A stretch of DNA of 51,832 bases, from positions 1 through 51,832 of the forward strand of contig JAFRLQ010000073.1 of assembly GCA_017431145.1 (NCBI GenBank), written 5' to 3'. The DNA is from Clostridia bacterium. Lineage in GTDB: Bacteria > Bacillota > Clostridia > Christensenellales > Maliibacteriaceae. Below the pieces are notes generated by a model that ran no database searches, was not told where the DNA came from, and worked only from the letters and a program-made list of their open reading frames with translations. A program made the position numbers and the translations under genes. Below, piece by piece: positions 8,607 to 17,107 of the stretch (position 1 is the first letter of the stretch; each line of letters begins with the position of its first letter).

Positions 8607-10055
8607 ATGAATAGGAAACACAGTGTTTCGGTCAAACGCAATGCGGTATTGAGTGTTATCAAACAGATTTTTTCGATTCTGTTTCCGATGGTCACTTTTC
8701 CGTATGCAACACGTGTGCTCGGTGTCGAAGTGTACGGACAATACACATTCAGCGCCTCAATTGTCAATTACATTTCTTATATTGCGGCAGCCGGGATTTT
8801 GCGCTATGCGGTGCGTGAATGTGCACGTGTGCGCGATAACAGGGAAAATCTGGGAAGACTCGTAAACGAACTTTTCACGATCAACCTGATAACGACGGTT
8901 ACCGCGTATGCCGTTTTATTTGCGCTATTTGCTTTTGTGCCCGGGTTACGGGCATATGCAGGACCGATTCTGATCATCAGCCTGTCAGTGCTCTTTACGA
9001 CGTTAGGGACGGACTGGATCAACAGCGCGCACGAGGAATACTTTTATATCACAGTCAGATATATCATCAGCCAGATTGCTGCGGTATTGCTTTTGTTTCT
9101 GCTGGTCCGGGATTCCGGTGATTTGAAGAAGTACGCGCTCGTCAGTGTGACGGCAGGCGTGTTTGCGAACGTGCTCAATATGTTTCATGTGCGCCGCGCG
9201 TTGGGCGTATACCCGAAAGTCGTACTTACAAAGTCGGTCATGAAACATGTCAAACCGATCCTTTATCTGTTTGTCTGCGCGATTGCCTCGTTTATCTATA
9301 TTAATTCTGATGTGACGCTGCTGCGGATCTTTACCGATGACATTGCGGTCGGGTATTACGGTGTGTCCGCGCAGTTTTACCAGATGGTGAAACAGATAAT
9401 AAACGCAGCGTTTATCGTGGTGATTCCAAGGATTTCTCATGAACTGGCGGTCGGAGAAGAACGGGTGATGGAGCGGTACAAGAGGATTCTTTCTATGACG
9501 ATCCTGCTGCTTGTGCCATGCGCGATTGGACTGTTGATGATACGCAGCAACCTCATTGCTTTGTTTGCAGGGCGTGAATACAGCAGCGCGCAGTCATCGC
9601 TCGCGATACTTTCGGTCGCGCTTATCCCGGCAATGCTGGCAAATTTCCTCATTAACATCGTGATGATTCCAATGCAGCAGGAGAAACAGGTCACTGTGGC
9701 AACGGTCATCAGCGCATTGCTGAATGTGGTTCTCAATATTGTGTTGATTCCGCGGTACAGGGAAAATGCTGCTGCTTTCACAACGCTGCTTGCAGAGTGT
9801 ATAATGGTCGCAATCGCTTGGATCTACTGCAGAAAGATTCACTTCGGGCATGTGGCAAAACCAATCATTACCGCGCTGCTGGGCGGTGCGGGGGTGTTTG
9901 CCGTGTGTTCTGAAGTGAATCGCCTGTTAACAAAGCCTTTTTGGAATGTGTTTGTCTGTGTTGCGGTATCCGCTGTGGTTTATGCTGCCGTGGTGTTTAT
10001 TGCCTACAGAAACAAAGTATGCAATATGATCAGAGAAATCCTGAAACGAACTTGA
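8607..10055 (+). CDS. Wzx-type polysaccharide flippase 1
   Basis: The 482-residue, strongly hydrophobic protein belongs to the MOP-superfamily polysaccharide exporters. These turn the undecaprenyl-linked oligosaccharide to the outer face of the membrane. The N-terminal region VIKQIFSILFPMVTFPYATR with GVEVYGQYTFSAS is diagnostic. A dozen or more membrane helices are evident. The ATG at 8607 is preceded by AGAGGTG; an ATG at 8586 has no better signal. It ends the first plus-strand block, and transcription stops at the hairpin at 10097. A second flippase at 28404 suggests two separate lipid-linked glycans. Confidence 0.9.
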   Translation: MNRKHSVSVKRNAVLSVIKQIFSILFPMVTFPYATRVLGVEVYGQYTFSASIVNYISYIAAAGILRYAVRECARVRDNRENLGRLVNELFTINLITTVTAYAVLFALFAFVPGLRAYAGPILIISLSVLFTTLGTDWINSAHEEYFYITVRYIISQIAAVLLLFLLVRDSGDLKKYALVSVTAGVFANVLNMFHVRRALGVYPKVVLTKSVMKHVKPILYLFVCAIASFIYINSDVTLLRIFTDDIAVGYYGVSAQFYQMVKQIINAAFIVVIPRISHELAVGEERVMERYKRILSMTILLLVPCAIGLLMIRSNLIALFAGREYSSAQSSLAILSVALIPAMLANFLINIVMIPMQQEKQVTVATVISALLNVVLNIVLIPRYRENAAAFTTLLAECIMVAIAWIYCRKIHFGHVAKPIITALLGGAGVFAVCSEVNRLLTKPFWNVFVCVAVSAVVYAAVVFIAYRNKVCNMIREILKRT

Positions 10056-10096
10056 CGGACACGTGTGTTGTTCAAACTGACGAAAGAAAGACAAAA

Positions 10097-10121
10097 CCGG
10101 GAAGCTCAACGGTCTTCCCGG
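10097..10121. terminator. Bidirectional intrinsic terminator
   Basis: An 8-bp perfect stem (ccgggaag/cttcccgg) with a 9-nt loop lies between the convergent flippase and the minus-strand membrane gene. The minus side continues into TTTTGTCTTTC, so termination is likely stronger for the minus-strand pair. Confidence 0.65.
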
Positions 10122-10140
10122 CTTCTGTTGCAATATTTGA

Positions 10141-10920
10141 TTATTGAATAGCCGGCGCCTGATAGATCAGGTGGCCTTCTGTTTCAGAGATACAAGTGAA
10201 CGCATAAGTTTCGAGCAACTCTGCGGGGATTGCTTTTTCTTTTTTGGTAATGATGAACTCACAGTTGTTCTCCAGGGCAACAGTGAGGATGAACGTGTAA
10301 TCCGGAGTTGCGCTGTCCATCTGACGGCACATCTCCCGTTCCAGGTCGCTGCTGGGCATAATGTAACCGGCAACGGCGCTGCGGCCGAAAAACTGATGAA
10401 TATCCGCGCTGTACTGCCGGGCATAATTGTAATTACGGAAATCAAAGATGCACAGAGGATCGTCGTCACGTTCAAGAATCGTGTCGCAGATATCGATTGT
10501 TTCCTGCTCGATTTTGTAGGGATTTTCCGCAACAGTAAAGTGCATCTCCCAGGGCTGGGTCTGAAAATAGGCAAAATGTCCGACACTGAGCAGCACTGCA
10601 GAAATTCCGAGAAGGACCAGCGCTTTCTCCGCTTTTTTCGGTAGATTCTGTATCATTCGCGTGGATGCGGCAGCAAGCATGCTTGCCTGCGGCAGCAACC
10701 AAAAATAACGCCAATAACGTGTTTTGACAAACAGAAACCGATACAGGATCGGATTTGTGAGCAAAAGCAGAATAACAAAACAGGGATACAACAGCTTTGG
10801 TTTGAGTTCCTTGGCGTATACGAACAGGTATAGATAAGCGAGAACCATCGCAAACAACTGCATACCGCTGCCGTAGTAGATGCGGATCCAATCGATCATT
10901 TCTCTGATCAGAACGGGCAT
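10141..10920 (-). CDS. Membrane protein paired with a DUF6077 protein
   Basis: This is a 259-residue protein of unknown function. The N-terminal third contains about three hydrophobic segments (for instance QLFAMVLAYLYLFVYA and YPCFVILLLLTN), with another near residue 105. The remaining 140 or so residues are soluble and probably outside the membrane. The start is well supported by AAAGGAGGC upstream. It follows the DUF6077 gene on the same strand with 75 nt between. Together they resemble the split halves of larger membrane proteins found in Firmicute glycan loci. A role in glycan modification or export is only a guess. Confidence 0.7.
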   Translation of the reverse strand: MPVLIREMIDWIRIYYGSGMQLFAMVLAYLYLFVYAKELKPKLLYPCFVILLLLTNPILYRFLFVKTRYWRYFWLLPQASMLAAASTRMIQNLPKKAEKALVLLGISAVLLSVGHFAYFQTQPWEMHFTVAENPYKIEQETIDICDTILERDDDPLCIFDFRNYNYARQYSADIHQFFGRSAVAGYIMPSSDLEREMCRQMDSATPDYTFILTVALENNCEFIITKKEKAIPAELLETYAFTCISETEGHLIYQAPAIQ

Positions 10921-10995
10921 ATTCGTTTACGCCTCCTTTGTTTTTTGATGAGATACAGGCACGCGCGGATACTTGAACAGTATGAATAAAGAAAA

Positions 10996-12033
10996 CTATA
11001 ACAGCAATGAGATTCCCGTGTAGAGGAAAGCGGGAAACATGGCAAGCCATAGAAAAAGAGCTGTCTTCCAGGACTTCTTGGAAATGCCATATACAAGACC
11101 GAAAGAAAAGATCAGCATCAACGCCATGAGAATCCCCATATTGGAGGGGAGACACAGAGCGACGGACGCTGTCAGAAGCTCCACAAATCGCCCGCGCGAA
11201 AGACCTTGATATGTATTGATCAGAACAAGGGTGAGGTACGGGATTCCGATAGCTGCAATGACAGCCTTGCCCTGCCAAATGCGCAGAAGTGTAAACCCTT
11301 CCGCGCTCCAGCTGTTGAATCCGGCGAAAGTGAGGATCAACATGAAAAGAATGCAGAACAGACTGCGATAACGGATTTCTTCCCCAATAAGATGTGCAGA
11401 CATTTCCCAGAGAATGAAGACGAGGAAAAGAAACAGCGCGGGCGGATGGACGGTATGGATCAGGATCGCGGGATGCCAGCAGGTGATCTTGGAGAGGAAA
11501 GCCTGAAAGATGCTCCATGGGGACACGATATCCCGCAACAGTTCGCCCGCCCAGGCATCGATCATATCACCCGTTGCGGGATTTACGCGCAGAAGTGTAT
11601 CAGTATGGATCGCATCGACGGCAGTGACCACGAAGCGTGCATCATCATCGTCCAAATGCTGATAACGAACGATGAGAAGGAGCATAGCCAATACAGTTAA
11701 AAGCAGGAGAATCAAAAGGACGCGATCCCATCGGCTGCATGTTTTGGGGCGCCGGAACAGTGTTTTCAGCCATCGGCACCGGATTACGCTGTATAAAAAG
11801 AGTGCCAGCATGAGAGTGAGATATGCCGCAGTCAAAGCAGTGAGCGACGCCTTTAACAGAATGAAGGGGACCGCTAGCAGCTGAAACAGCGCCCAGGATG
11901 CGGCGGCACCGAAACAGTAGCTGCGCGTATTGGTCACATCCTGTTCGCCCAAAAGCGCGTACAGACCGCGGCCGAACAGCAGCGGAAACAGTCCCAGTAT
12001 GACGAAGGAAGATCCAATCTGATAGAGCAGCAA
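10996..12033 (-). CDS. DUF6077-type polytopic membrane protein
   Basis: The 345-residue protein has eight or more membrane helices. It also has conserved features I associate with DUF6077: LDDDDARFVVTAVDAI, a DIVSPWSIFQAFLSK loop and LLRIWQGKAVIAAIGIPYL. The layout is reminiscent of GT-C-like membrane proteins, but no function is established. The start appears to be TTG at 12033, 9 nt behind GGGAGG. The frame ends with TAG in the middle of a hydrophobic run. Reading through gives 22 more sense codons (FSLFILFKYPR...), ending right at the next gene's ribosome binding site, so the protein may be truncated by a nonsense change. Confidence 0.72.
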   Translation of the reverse strand: MLLYQIGSSFVILGLFPLLFGRGLYALLGEQDVTNTRSYCFGAAASWALFQLLAVPFILLKASLTALTAAYLTLMLALFLYSVIRCRWLKTLFRRPKTCSRWDRVLLILLLLTVLAMLLLIVRYQHLDDDDARFVVTAVDAIHTDTLLRVNPATGDMIDAWAGELLRDIVSPWSIFQAFLSKITCWHPAILIHTVHPPALFLFLVFILWEMSAHLIGEEIRYRSLFCILFMLILTFAGFNSWSAEGFTLLRIWQGKAVIAAIGIPYLTLVLINTYQGLSRGRFVELLTASVALCLPSNMGILMALMLIFSFGLVYGISKKSWKTALFLWLAMFPAFLYTGISLLL

Positions 12034-12065
12034 TTGTGTTCTGCCTCCCGATAAAGATTACTATC

Positions 12066-12094
12066 ATCATATCGGAAGTGAAGACCAAGCACAA
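12066..12094 (-). promoter_or_regulatory. Candidate promoter of the DUF6077 pair
   Basis: On the minus strand TTGTGC (12094-12089) is followed after 17 nt by TATGAT (12071-12066), about 30 nt before the TTG start. The -10 is good and the -35 is half consensus. Confidence 0.45.
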
Positions 12095-12229
12095 GAAAAG
12101 AAAAACATATTTAGAAGACATGCTTTTTGTGGGTTGAATGTGATGCATGTGTGCACAATGGCGGGGTTTTTTGGTAAGATTATCATCAAAGGACTATTTT
12201 GTTACTTTTAACAGTTACGGGAAGCGCAC

Positions 12230-13657
12230 ATGAGTTTCACTACGCAAATCTTTACATTTTTCCTGATGCCAGCAAGCCTTTTGACTTCGCTGCTTTTGTC
12301 GTATCTTGAGCGGCACACGAAAGCCGGTGATACACTCCGGAGGCTGCGGCTTCAGGACCTTTTGCTGATTGCATTCAGCATGTGTTTCTATGCATGGGCA
12401 TGGACGATGCATCTGCTCGTTCTGATTGCGGTGAACATGTTTGTTTTCCTGACTGGGATTCTGCTTGAAAAGACGCGCGCAAGAAAAAGCGGCCGAATTC
12501 TTTTGACAGGTGCAGTACTGATACTGATCGGGGGACTGTTCGCAGTCAAATATATACCCGGGCTCATTTCGTTTATATCGGGTGGCACGTATACAGCGCA
12601 TCACCTTTCATTACTGTCGATTCTCGGGATCTCTTTCATTACCTTTACCGCGGTGTCTTATCTTACGGATATTTATCGGGGAGATGCGAAGCCGGGGAAT
12701 CTTATCGATTGCATGCTGTATCTGCTTTTCTTTCCGAAAATCGTGTCAGGGCGGGTCGTTTTGTGGAAAGAGTTTGCACCGCAGATCCGAAGCAGAACAG
12801 TGACTGCAGAGGACGCTGCGTCCGGAATGAACCGGATCATGATCGGATTCGTGAAGAAACTGATTCTTGCGGACAGTTTCGGCCTTGCTCTGTCACAGAT
12901 GGCATTAGGCGGAATGGACAGAGTCACAGTTGTATTTTCGATGCTTCTTTACATGCTGCAGATCTATTATGATTTTTCCGGTTATTCGGATATCGCGATT
13001 GGACTCTCGAGGATGTTCGGGTTCCGGTTCAAAGAGAATTTCAGTTTTCCCTACAGAGCTCGTTCCATCTCTGAATTCTGGCGCAGATGGCATATTTCAC
13101 TTGGAGCATGGTTCCGGGAATATGTATACTTTCCTTTGGGCGGAAGCCGTACAAGCAGAAGGAAGACCCTGCGGAATCTGGCGGCGGTGTTTCTGCTTAC
13201 GGGAATCTGGCACGGTGCAGGCCTTAATTATCTGCTTTGGGGTGTGATCAATGGCATTTTTGTCATTGTGGAGCGTTTGATCGCAAATACGAGAGCTTAC
13301 AAGAAGACCCCGGATTGGGTCAAGTGGCTTATTACGATGAATGTCGTGCTGTGCTTCTGGCAGCTGTTCCGTTTCGAGAGTGTGAAGCAGGTGGCGTGGC
13401 TGTTCAAGGACGTAGGAAAGGTGCCATACACCTGGCAGTATTATCTGTCAGACATGCGTTTGGTCACATTGACGCTGATCGCAATGGCAGGCGCGACACT
13501 GTTTGGCATCCCGAGAGTACATGCGCTGCATGAAAAGCTGACCGGAACGCCTCTGGGCTATCTCGTGCAGGAATTGCTGTTGCTTGTACTGTTTGTGATT
13601 GCAATCCTGTTTATGGTCAATTCAACCTACAGTCCGTTTATTTATTTCAGATACTGA
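12230..13657 (+). CDS. MBOAT-family O-acyltransferase (AlgI/DltB-like)
   Basis: This 475-residue polytopic membrane enzyme is related to AlgI and DltB, which pass acyl groups across the membrane for attachment to extracellular polysaccharide or teichoic acid. The conserved block reads FWRRWHISLGAWFREYVYFP at about residues 284-303. The proposed active-site histidine is in LTGIWHGAGLNYLLWG (about 322-337). The ATG follows GGGAAG. The next gene, 11 nt downstream, encodes an AlgX/AlgJ-like (DHHW) partner, the standard two-gene O-acetylation module. The acceptor is most likely the glycan made by the surrounding genes. Confidence 0.92.
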   Translation: MSFTTQIFTFFLMPASLLTSLLLSYLERHTKAGDTLRRLRLQDLLLIAFSMCFYAWAWTMHLLVLIAVNMFVFLTGILLEKTRARKSGRILLTGAVLILIGGLFAVKYIPGLISFISGGTYTAHHLSLLSILGISFITFTAVSYLTDIYRGDAKPGNLIDCMLYLLFFPKIVSGRVVLWKEFAPQIRSRTVTAEDAASGMNRIMIGFVKKLILADSFGLALSQMALGGMDRVTVVFSMLLYMLQIYYDFSGYSDIAIGLSRMFGFRFKENFSFPYRARSISEFWRRWHISLGAWFREYVYFPLGGSRTSRRKTLRNLAAVFLLTGIWHGAGLNYLLWGVINGIFVIVERLIANTRAYKKTPDWVKWLITMNVVLCFWQLFRFESVKQVAWLFKDVGKVPYTWQYYLSDMRLVTLTLIAMAGATLFGIPRVHALHEKLTGTPLGYLVQELLLLVLFVIAILFMVNSTYSPFIYFRY

Positions 13658-13668
13658 AAGGGAATGTT

Positions 13669-15048
13669 ATGAAGAAAATTTCGGTATTTGCATTGATTCT
13701 TTTTATTGCGATTCTCATTGTTCCCGTGGCAGCAATGAACCATCGAAAGGACGCTGTGTCCGAAATCGACAACAGGGCATTGGCAACACTTCCGTCATGG
13801 AAAACACCGGACAAATCCGCCGCGCTGGAAAACTACGTCAACGACAGGATCGGGTTCCGTGATGAGATGATTCTGGTGTACACGGTGGGAAACGACCGTA
13901 TTTTTCATAAGATGATGCACCCGATTTACACCTACGGAAAAGACGGCTATGTGTTTGCGGCCGGGATCACGACAGACAGGGAATTTGGAGAGTATGAAGC
14001 CGCATTTGTGCAGATGGTGAAACAGATGCAGGATTTTTGCGAGGAACGGGGCATAGGATTTCTGTTTGTCTTTGAACCTGCGAAACCCGCAGTTCTGACA
14101 GAGTATTTGGCGGACGGCATCAACTATGACCGCTCCTGGGTGGACGAACTGTTTGCAGCGCTGGACGCGGAAGGCATCCACTATGTGGACAATACTATGA
14201 CCCTTCGCGAGCGTACTCTAGCCGGGGAAGCGGTATTCAATCAGAAATACGATGCCAATCACTGGAACGATCTTGGTGCTTTTTACGGGACGAATGCGAT
14301 ATTGGAAGAATTACATAGAGATTATCCGATGATTCATGTCAATCAGATGGCGGACTATACGGTGACGCAGGAACTGCAGTCATCGCTGCCGGTATCGCAT
14401 TTTCCGATCACGGAGTATGTGCCGCTGTTTCTGCCCAATAATACCTATCGCGATGAGACACATCTTTTCTCGGAAGAGATACGGTTAGATCCGGATTTCA
14501 GAACATTCGGGTATTATATCAATGAAAAGCGGCTTGCTGAAGGCGCACCGAGTGCGCTTGTTTTCCAGGGAAGTTATATGAATGAATACGGAGTAAAGTA
14601 TCTGGCGAACGCCTTCGGAGAATATGCACAGGTCCATGACTACCAGAATGCCATGCATCTGGATTATTACTGCAATATCTTTCAGCCGAACTGTGTGGTG
14701 TTTGAGGTTGCAGAGTATACGATGACAGACGTTTATTTTGACGCTGCGGATATGAACAGCCTGCATTTCAATGAATCCTATGAGCGTGCTCTGAAAGAGG
14801 CGGACTCCTTTGAAACGCGCTCACTTGCAGAAGAGTCGATTGTGATTGAAAAAGGCAATACTCTCACCACCCTTATCTGGGAGCAGACTGACAATGTGGC
14901 GGATACCTGGCTGATTGTGGGTGAGAAGGTATTCGACATGGAGAAGACGGACGCGGGGTACAGTGTCACACTTCTTACGGACGAAACTGATCATGAGAAG
15001 ATAATCCTTGCAACGCTGAAAAAAGGCACTCTGGTGACGTACAGATAA
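13669..15048 (+). CDS. DHHW/AlgX-like SGNH-type acetyltransferase partner
   Basis: The 459-residue protein has an N-terminal hydrophobic anchor (VFALILFIAILIVPVAA), which places its main domain outside the membrane. It contains the DxxHW motif of the DHHW/AlgX/AlgJ family in KYDANHWNDLGAFYGTNAI near residues 198-216. The family has an SGNH-hydrolase-like fold and takes the acetyl group from its MBOAT partner to the polysaccharide. The C-terminal 220 residues are less typical and may recognise the glycan. It is translated 11 nt after the MBOAT gene. A second short hydrophobic region is not evident. Confidence 0.85.
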   Translation: MKKISVFALILFIAILIVPVAAMNHRKDAVSEIDNRALATLPSWKTPDKSAALENYVNDRIGFRDEMILVYTVGNDRIFHKMMHPIYTYGKDGYVFAAGITTDREFGEYEAAFVQMVKQMQDFCEERGIGFLFVFEPAKPAVLTEYLADGINYDRSWVDELFAALDAEGIHYVDNTMTLRERTLAGEAVFNQKYDANHWNDLGAFYGTNAILEELHRDYPMIHVNQMADYTVTQELQSSLPVSHFPITEYVPLFLPNNTYRDETHLFSEEIRLDPDFRTFGYYINEKRLAEGAPSALVFQGSYMNEYGVKYLANAFGEYAQVHDYQNAMHLDYYCNIFQPNCVVFEVAEYTMTDVYFDAADMNSLHFNESYERALKEADSFETRSLAEESIVIEKGNTLTTLIWEQTDNVADTWLIVGEKVFDMEKTDAGYSVTLLTDETDHEKIILATLKKGTLVTYR

Positions 15049-15067
15049 CGGCACTTCGGGAAAGAGG

Positions 15068-15096
15068 ACACGTATATACGTGTTTTATGATATACT
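15068..15096 (+). promoter_or_regulatory. Extended -10 promoter overlapped by a 16-bp palindrome
   Basis: TGATATACT (15088-15096) is an extended -10 element. Where the -35 and spacer should be lies the perfect palindrome acacgtatatacgtgt (15068-15083), which could be an operator. Its two 6-bp arms followed by TTTT could also serve as a weak terminator for the acetylation genes. A second 14-bp palindrome (tttctccggagaaa, 15133-15146) lies in the leader. Confidence 0.5.
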
Positions 15097-15183
15097 CTAA
15101 CAAGGATTCTTCCGGGAAGGCTCAGGAGATCTTTTCTCCGGAGAAATCCGCAAAAAACGAAGAACAATAACGGGAGCAGGAAT

Positions 15184-16401
15184 ATGATTGAACCGCATAA
15201 AAGAAGAATACCCTTTTCTCCTCCGGATATCTCTGACAAAGAGATCGAGTATGTTGCAGATGCGATGCGATCGGGATGGATTACCACAGGTCCCAGGACA
15301 AAGAAACTGGAGCAGCAGCTCTCCGACTGGATCGGGACGAATAAAACGGTTTGTCTGAATTCTCAGACTGCATGCGGGGAGCTTTCCTTAAGGCTTTTGG
15401 GAATCGGTGAAGGAGATGAGGTCATTACCGCTGCGTATACCTATACTGCAAGCGCATCCGTGATTGCACATGTCGGAGCGAAAATTGTGCTGATCGACTG
15501 CCAGAAAGACAGCTTGGAGATGGATTATGATGCGCTGGAAGCAGCGATCAACGAGAAGACCAAAGCCATCATTCCAGTCGATCTGGGCGGCGTACCATGT
15601 GATTATGAACGGATCTTTGAGATCGTGGAAAGCAAGAAGCATCTTTTCCGCCCGGCAAATGCGCTGCAGGAAAAGATTGGCAGAATTGCCGTTATTGCGG
15701 ATGCCGCGCATGCACTCGGTGCGATGTGGCACGGTAAAATGGTCGGGAATATTGCGGACATTACGAGTTTCAGTTTTCACGCTGTGAAGAATTTCACCAC
15801 CGCAGAGGGCGGGGCCATGACATGGCGCGCGATCGACGGGATCGACGATGAAGACATCTACAGACAGCTGCAGCTGTTCAGTCTGCACGGACAAAACAAG
15901 GATGCGCTTGCCAAAACAAAACTTGGCGCGTGGGAATATGATATCATCGGGACCTGGTACAAGTGCAATATGACGGATATTATGGCGGCGATCGGACTTG
16001 CCCAGTTTGAGCGTTATCCGGGGATACTTGAAAGAAGAAAACAGATCATACAAGCATATGACGCCGCATTCCATCCTCTTGGGGTACAGACGCTGGAGCA
16101 TTACACGCAGGAATATACTTCATCCGGACATCTGTATCTGACACGCGTGCCCGGGATCGGCTCCACGGAACGCAACGACATCATCGTGAAGATGGCGGAA
16201 CGTGGCGTGGCCTGCAATGTGCACTACAAACCATTGCCGATGCATACAGCCTATAGAGCGCTCGGTTTTGATATCGCAGACTATCCCAATGCATATGCGC
16301 ATTACGCAAACGAAATCACTTTGCCGCTGCACACGAAGTTGACAGACGAGGATGTCGAGTATGTGATCGAGCAGTACAGCAACGTGCTCAAGTCACGCTG
16401 A
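15184..16401 (+). CDS. DegT/DnrJ/EryC1/StrS-family aminotransferase
   Basis: This 405-residue PLP enzyme of fold type I transaminates keto-sugars on nucleotide carriers. The PLP lysine lies in SFSFHAVKNFTTAEGGAM, near residue 202. The conserved early parts PFSPPDISDKEIEYVADAM and SGWITTGPRTKKLE are intact. The ATG follows GGGAG at 7 nt. It is immediately upstream of a PglC-like phosphoglycosyl transferase, a pairing seen in pathways that start a glycan with an amino-sugar such as bacillosamine or a 4-amino-fucose. The dehydratase that would supply a 4-keto sugar is not next to it, so the substrate must come from elsewhere or from RmlB. Confidence 0.9.
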   Translation: MIEPHKRRIPFSPPDISDKEIEYVADAMRSGWITTGPRTKKLEQQLSDWIGTNKTVCLNSQTACGELSLRLLGIGEGDEVITAAYTYTASASVIAHVGAKIVLIDCQKDSLEMDYDALEAAINEKTKAIIPVDLGGVPCDYERIFEIVESKKHLFRPANALQEKIGRIAVIADAAHALGAMWHGKMVGNIADITSFSFHAVKNFTTAEGGAMTWRAIDGIDDEDIYRQLQLFSLHGQNKDALAKTKLGAWEYDIIGTWYKCNMTDIMAAIGLAQFERYPGILERRKQIIQAYDAAFHPLGVQTLEHYTQEYTSSGHLYLTRVPGIGSTERNDIIVKMAERGVACNVHYKPLPMHTAYRALGFDIADYPNAYAHYANEITLPLHTKLTDEDVEYVIEQYSNVLKSR

Positions 16402-16414
16402 ACGGGAGCATACC

Positions 16415-17107
16415 ATGCGAAAGTGGGAAGATCTTCCCGAAAACATGCGGACAGAGGAAGTCCGTCCGTATTATGATCTTTTATGGAAAAAACGTTTTGC
16501 GATCGGTGTAAAGCGCGCAATGGATGTCGTCCTGGCATCCGTTCTGCTTGTATTGCTTTCTCCGGTGCTGCTGGTTATCGCGATGGCTGTGAAAATTGAC
16601 TCAAAGGGTCCTGTTTTCTACCGGCAGGAGCGTGTGACGCGCTATGGGAAGCGATTTCGGATCCACAAATTCCGTTCGATGATCCGGAACGCGGACAGAG
16701 TCGGCGCCCAGATTACAGTCAATAATGACGCGCGAGTGACGCGCGTGGGACGTGTGATACGGAAGTATCGGCTGGATGAACTGGGGCAGCTGTTAGACGT
16801 GTTAAATGGAACGATGAGTTTTGTGGGGACACGCCCGGAGGTTCCGAAATACGTGGACCGGTATACACCGGAAATGCTTGCGACGCTGCTGTTGCCTGCA
16901 GGTGTGACCAGTGAGGCAAGCATCCGATATAAAGATGAAGCGACGCTGATTGCTGAGAGGGACAATGTGGACGAGACATATGTCCAGGTGATTCTGCCGG
17001 AGAAGATGGTATATAACCTGAAGAGTCTGAAACAGTTCAGTCTCTACCGCGAGATAGCTACGATGTTCCGTACTGTGCTTGCCGTACTTGGAAAGGATTA
17101 TCACTGA
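16415..17107 (+). CDS. Monotopic phosphoglycosyl transferase (PglC/WcaJ C-domain type)
   Basis: The 230-residue enzyme corresponds to the catalytic domain alone of the PGT family. A single re-entrant hydrophobic helix (VVLASVLLVLLSPVLLVIAM) is followed by GPVFYRQERVTRYGKRF, the catalytic DE pair in KYRLDELGQLLDVLNG, and SFVGTRPEVP. It transfers a sugar-1-phosphate to undecaprenyl phosphate. It differs from the WbaP-type enzyme at 1142, so the locus probably starts two different lipid-linked glycans. It lies 13 nt after the aminotransferase, suggesting an amino-sugar donor, and overlaps the next glycosyltransferase by one base. Confidence 0.9.
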   Translation: MRKWEDLPENMRTEEVRPYYDLLWKKRFAIGVKRAMDVVLASVLLVLLSPVLLVIAMAVKIDSKGPVFYRQERVTRYGKRFRIHKFRSMIRNADRVGAQITVNNDARVTRVGRVIRKYRLDELGQLLDVLNGTMSFVGTRPEVPKYVDRYTPEMLATLLLPAGVTSEASIRYKDEATLIAERDNVDETYVQVILPEKMVYNLKSLKQFSLYREIATMFRTVLAVLGKDYH

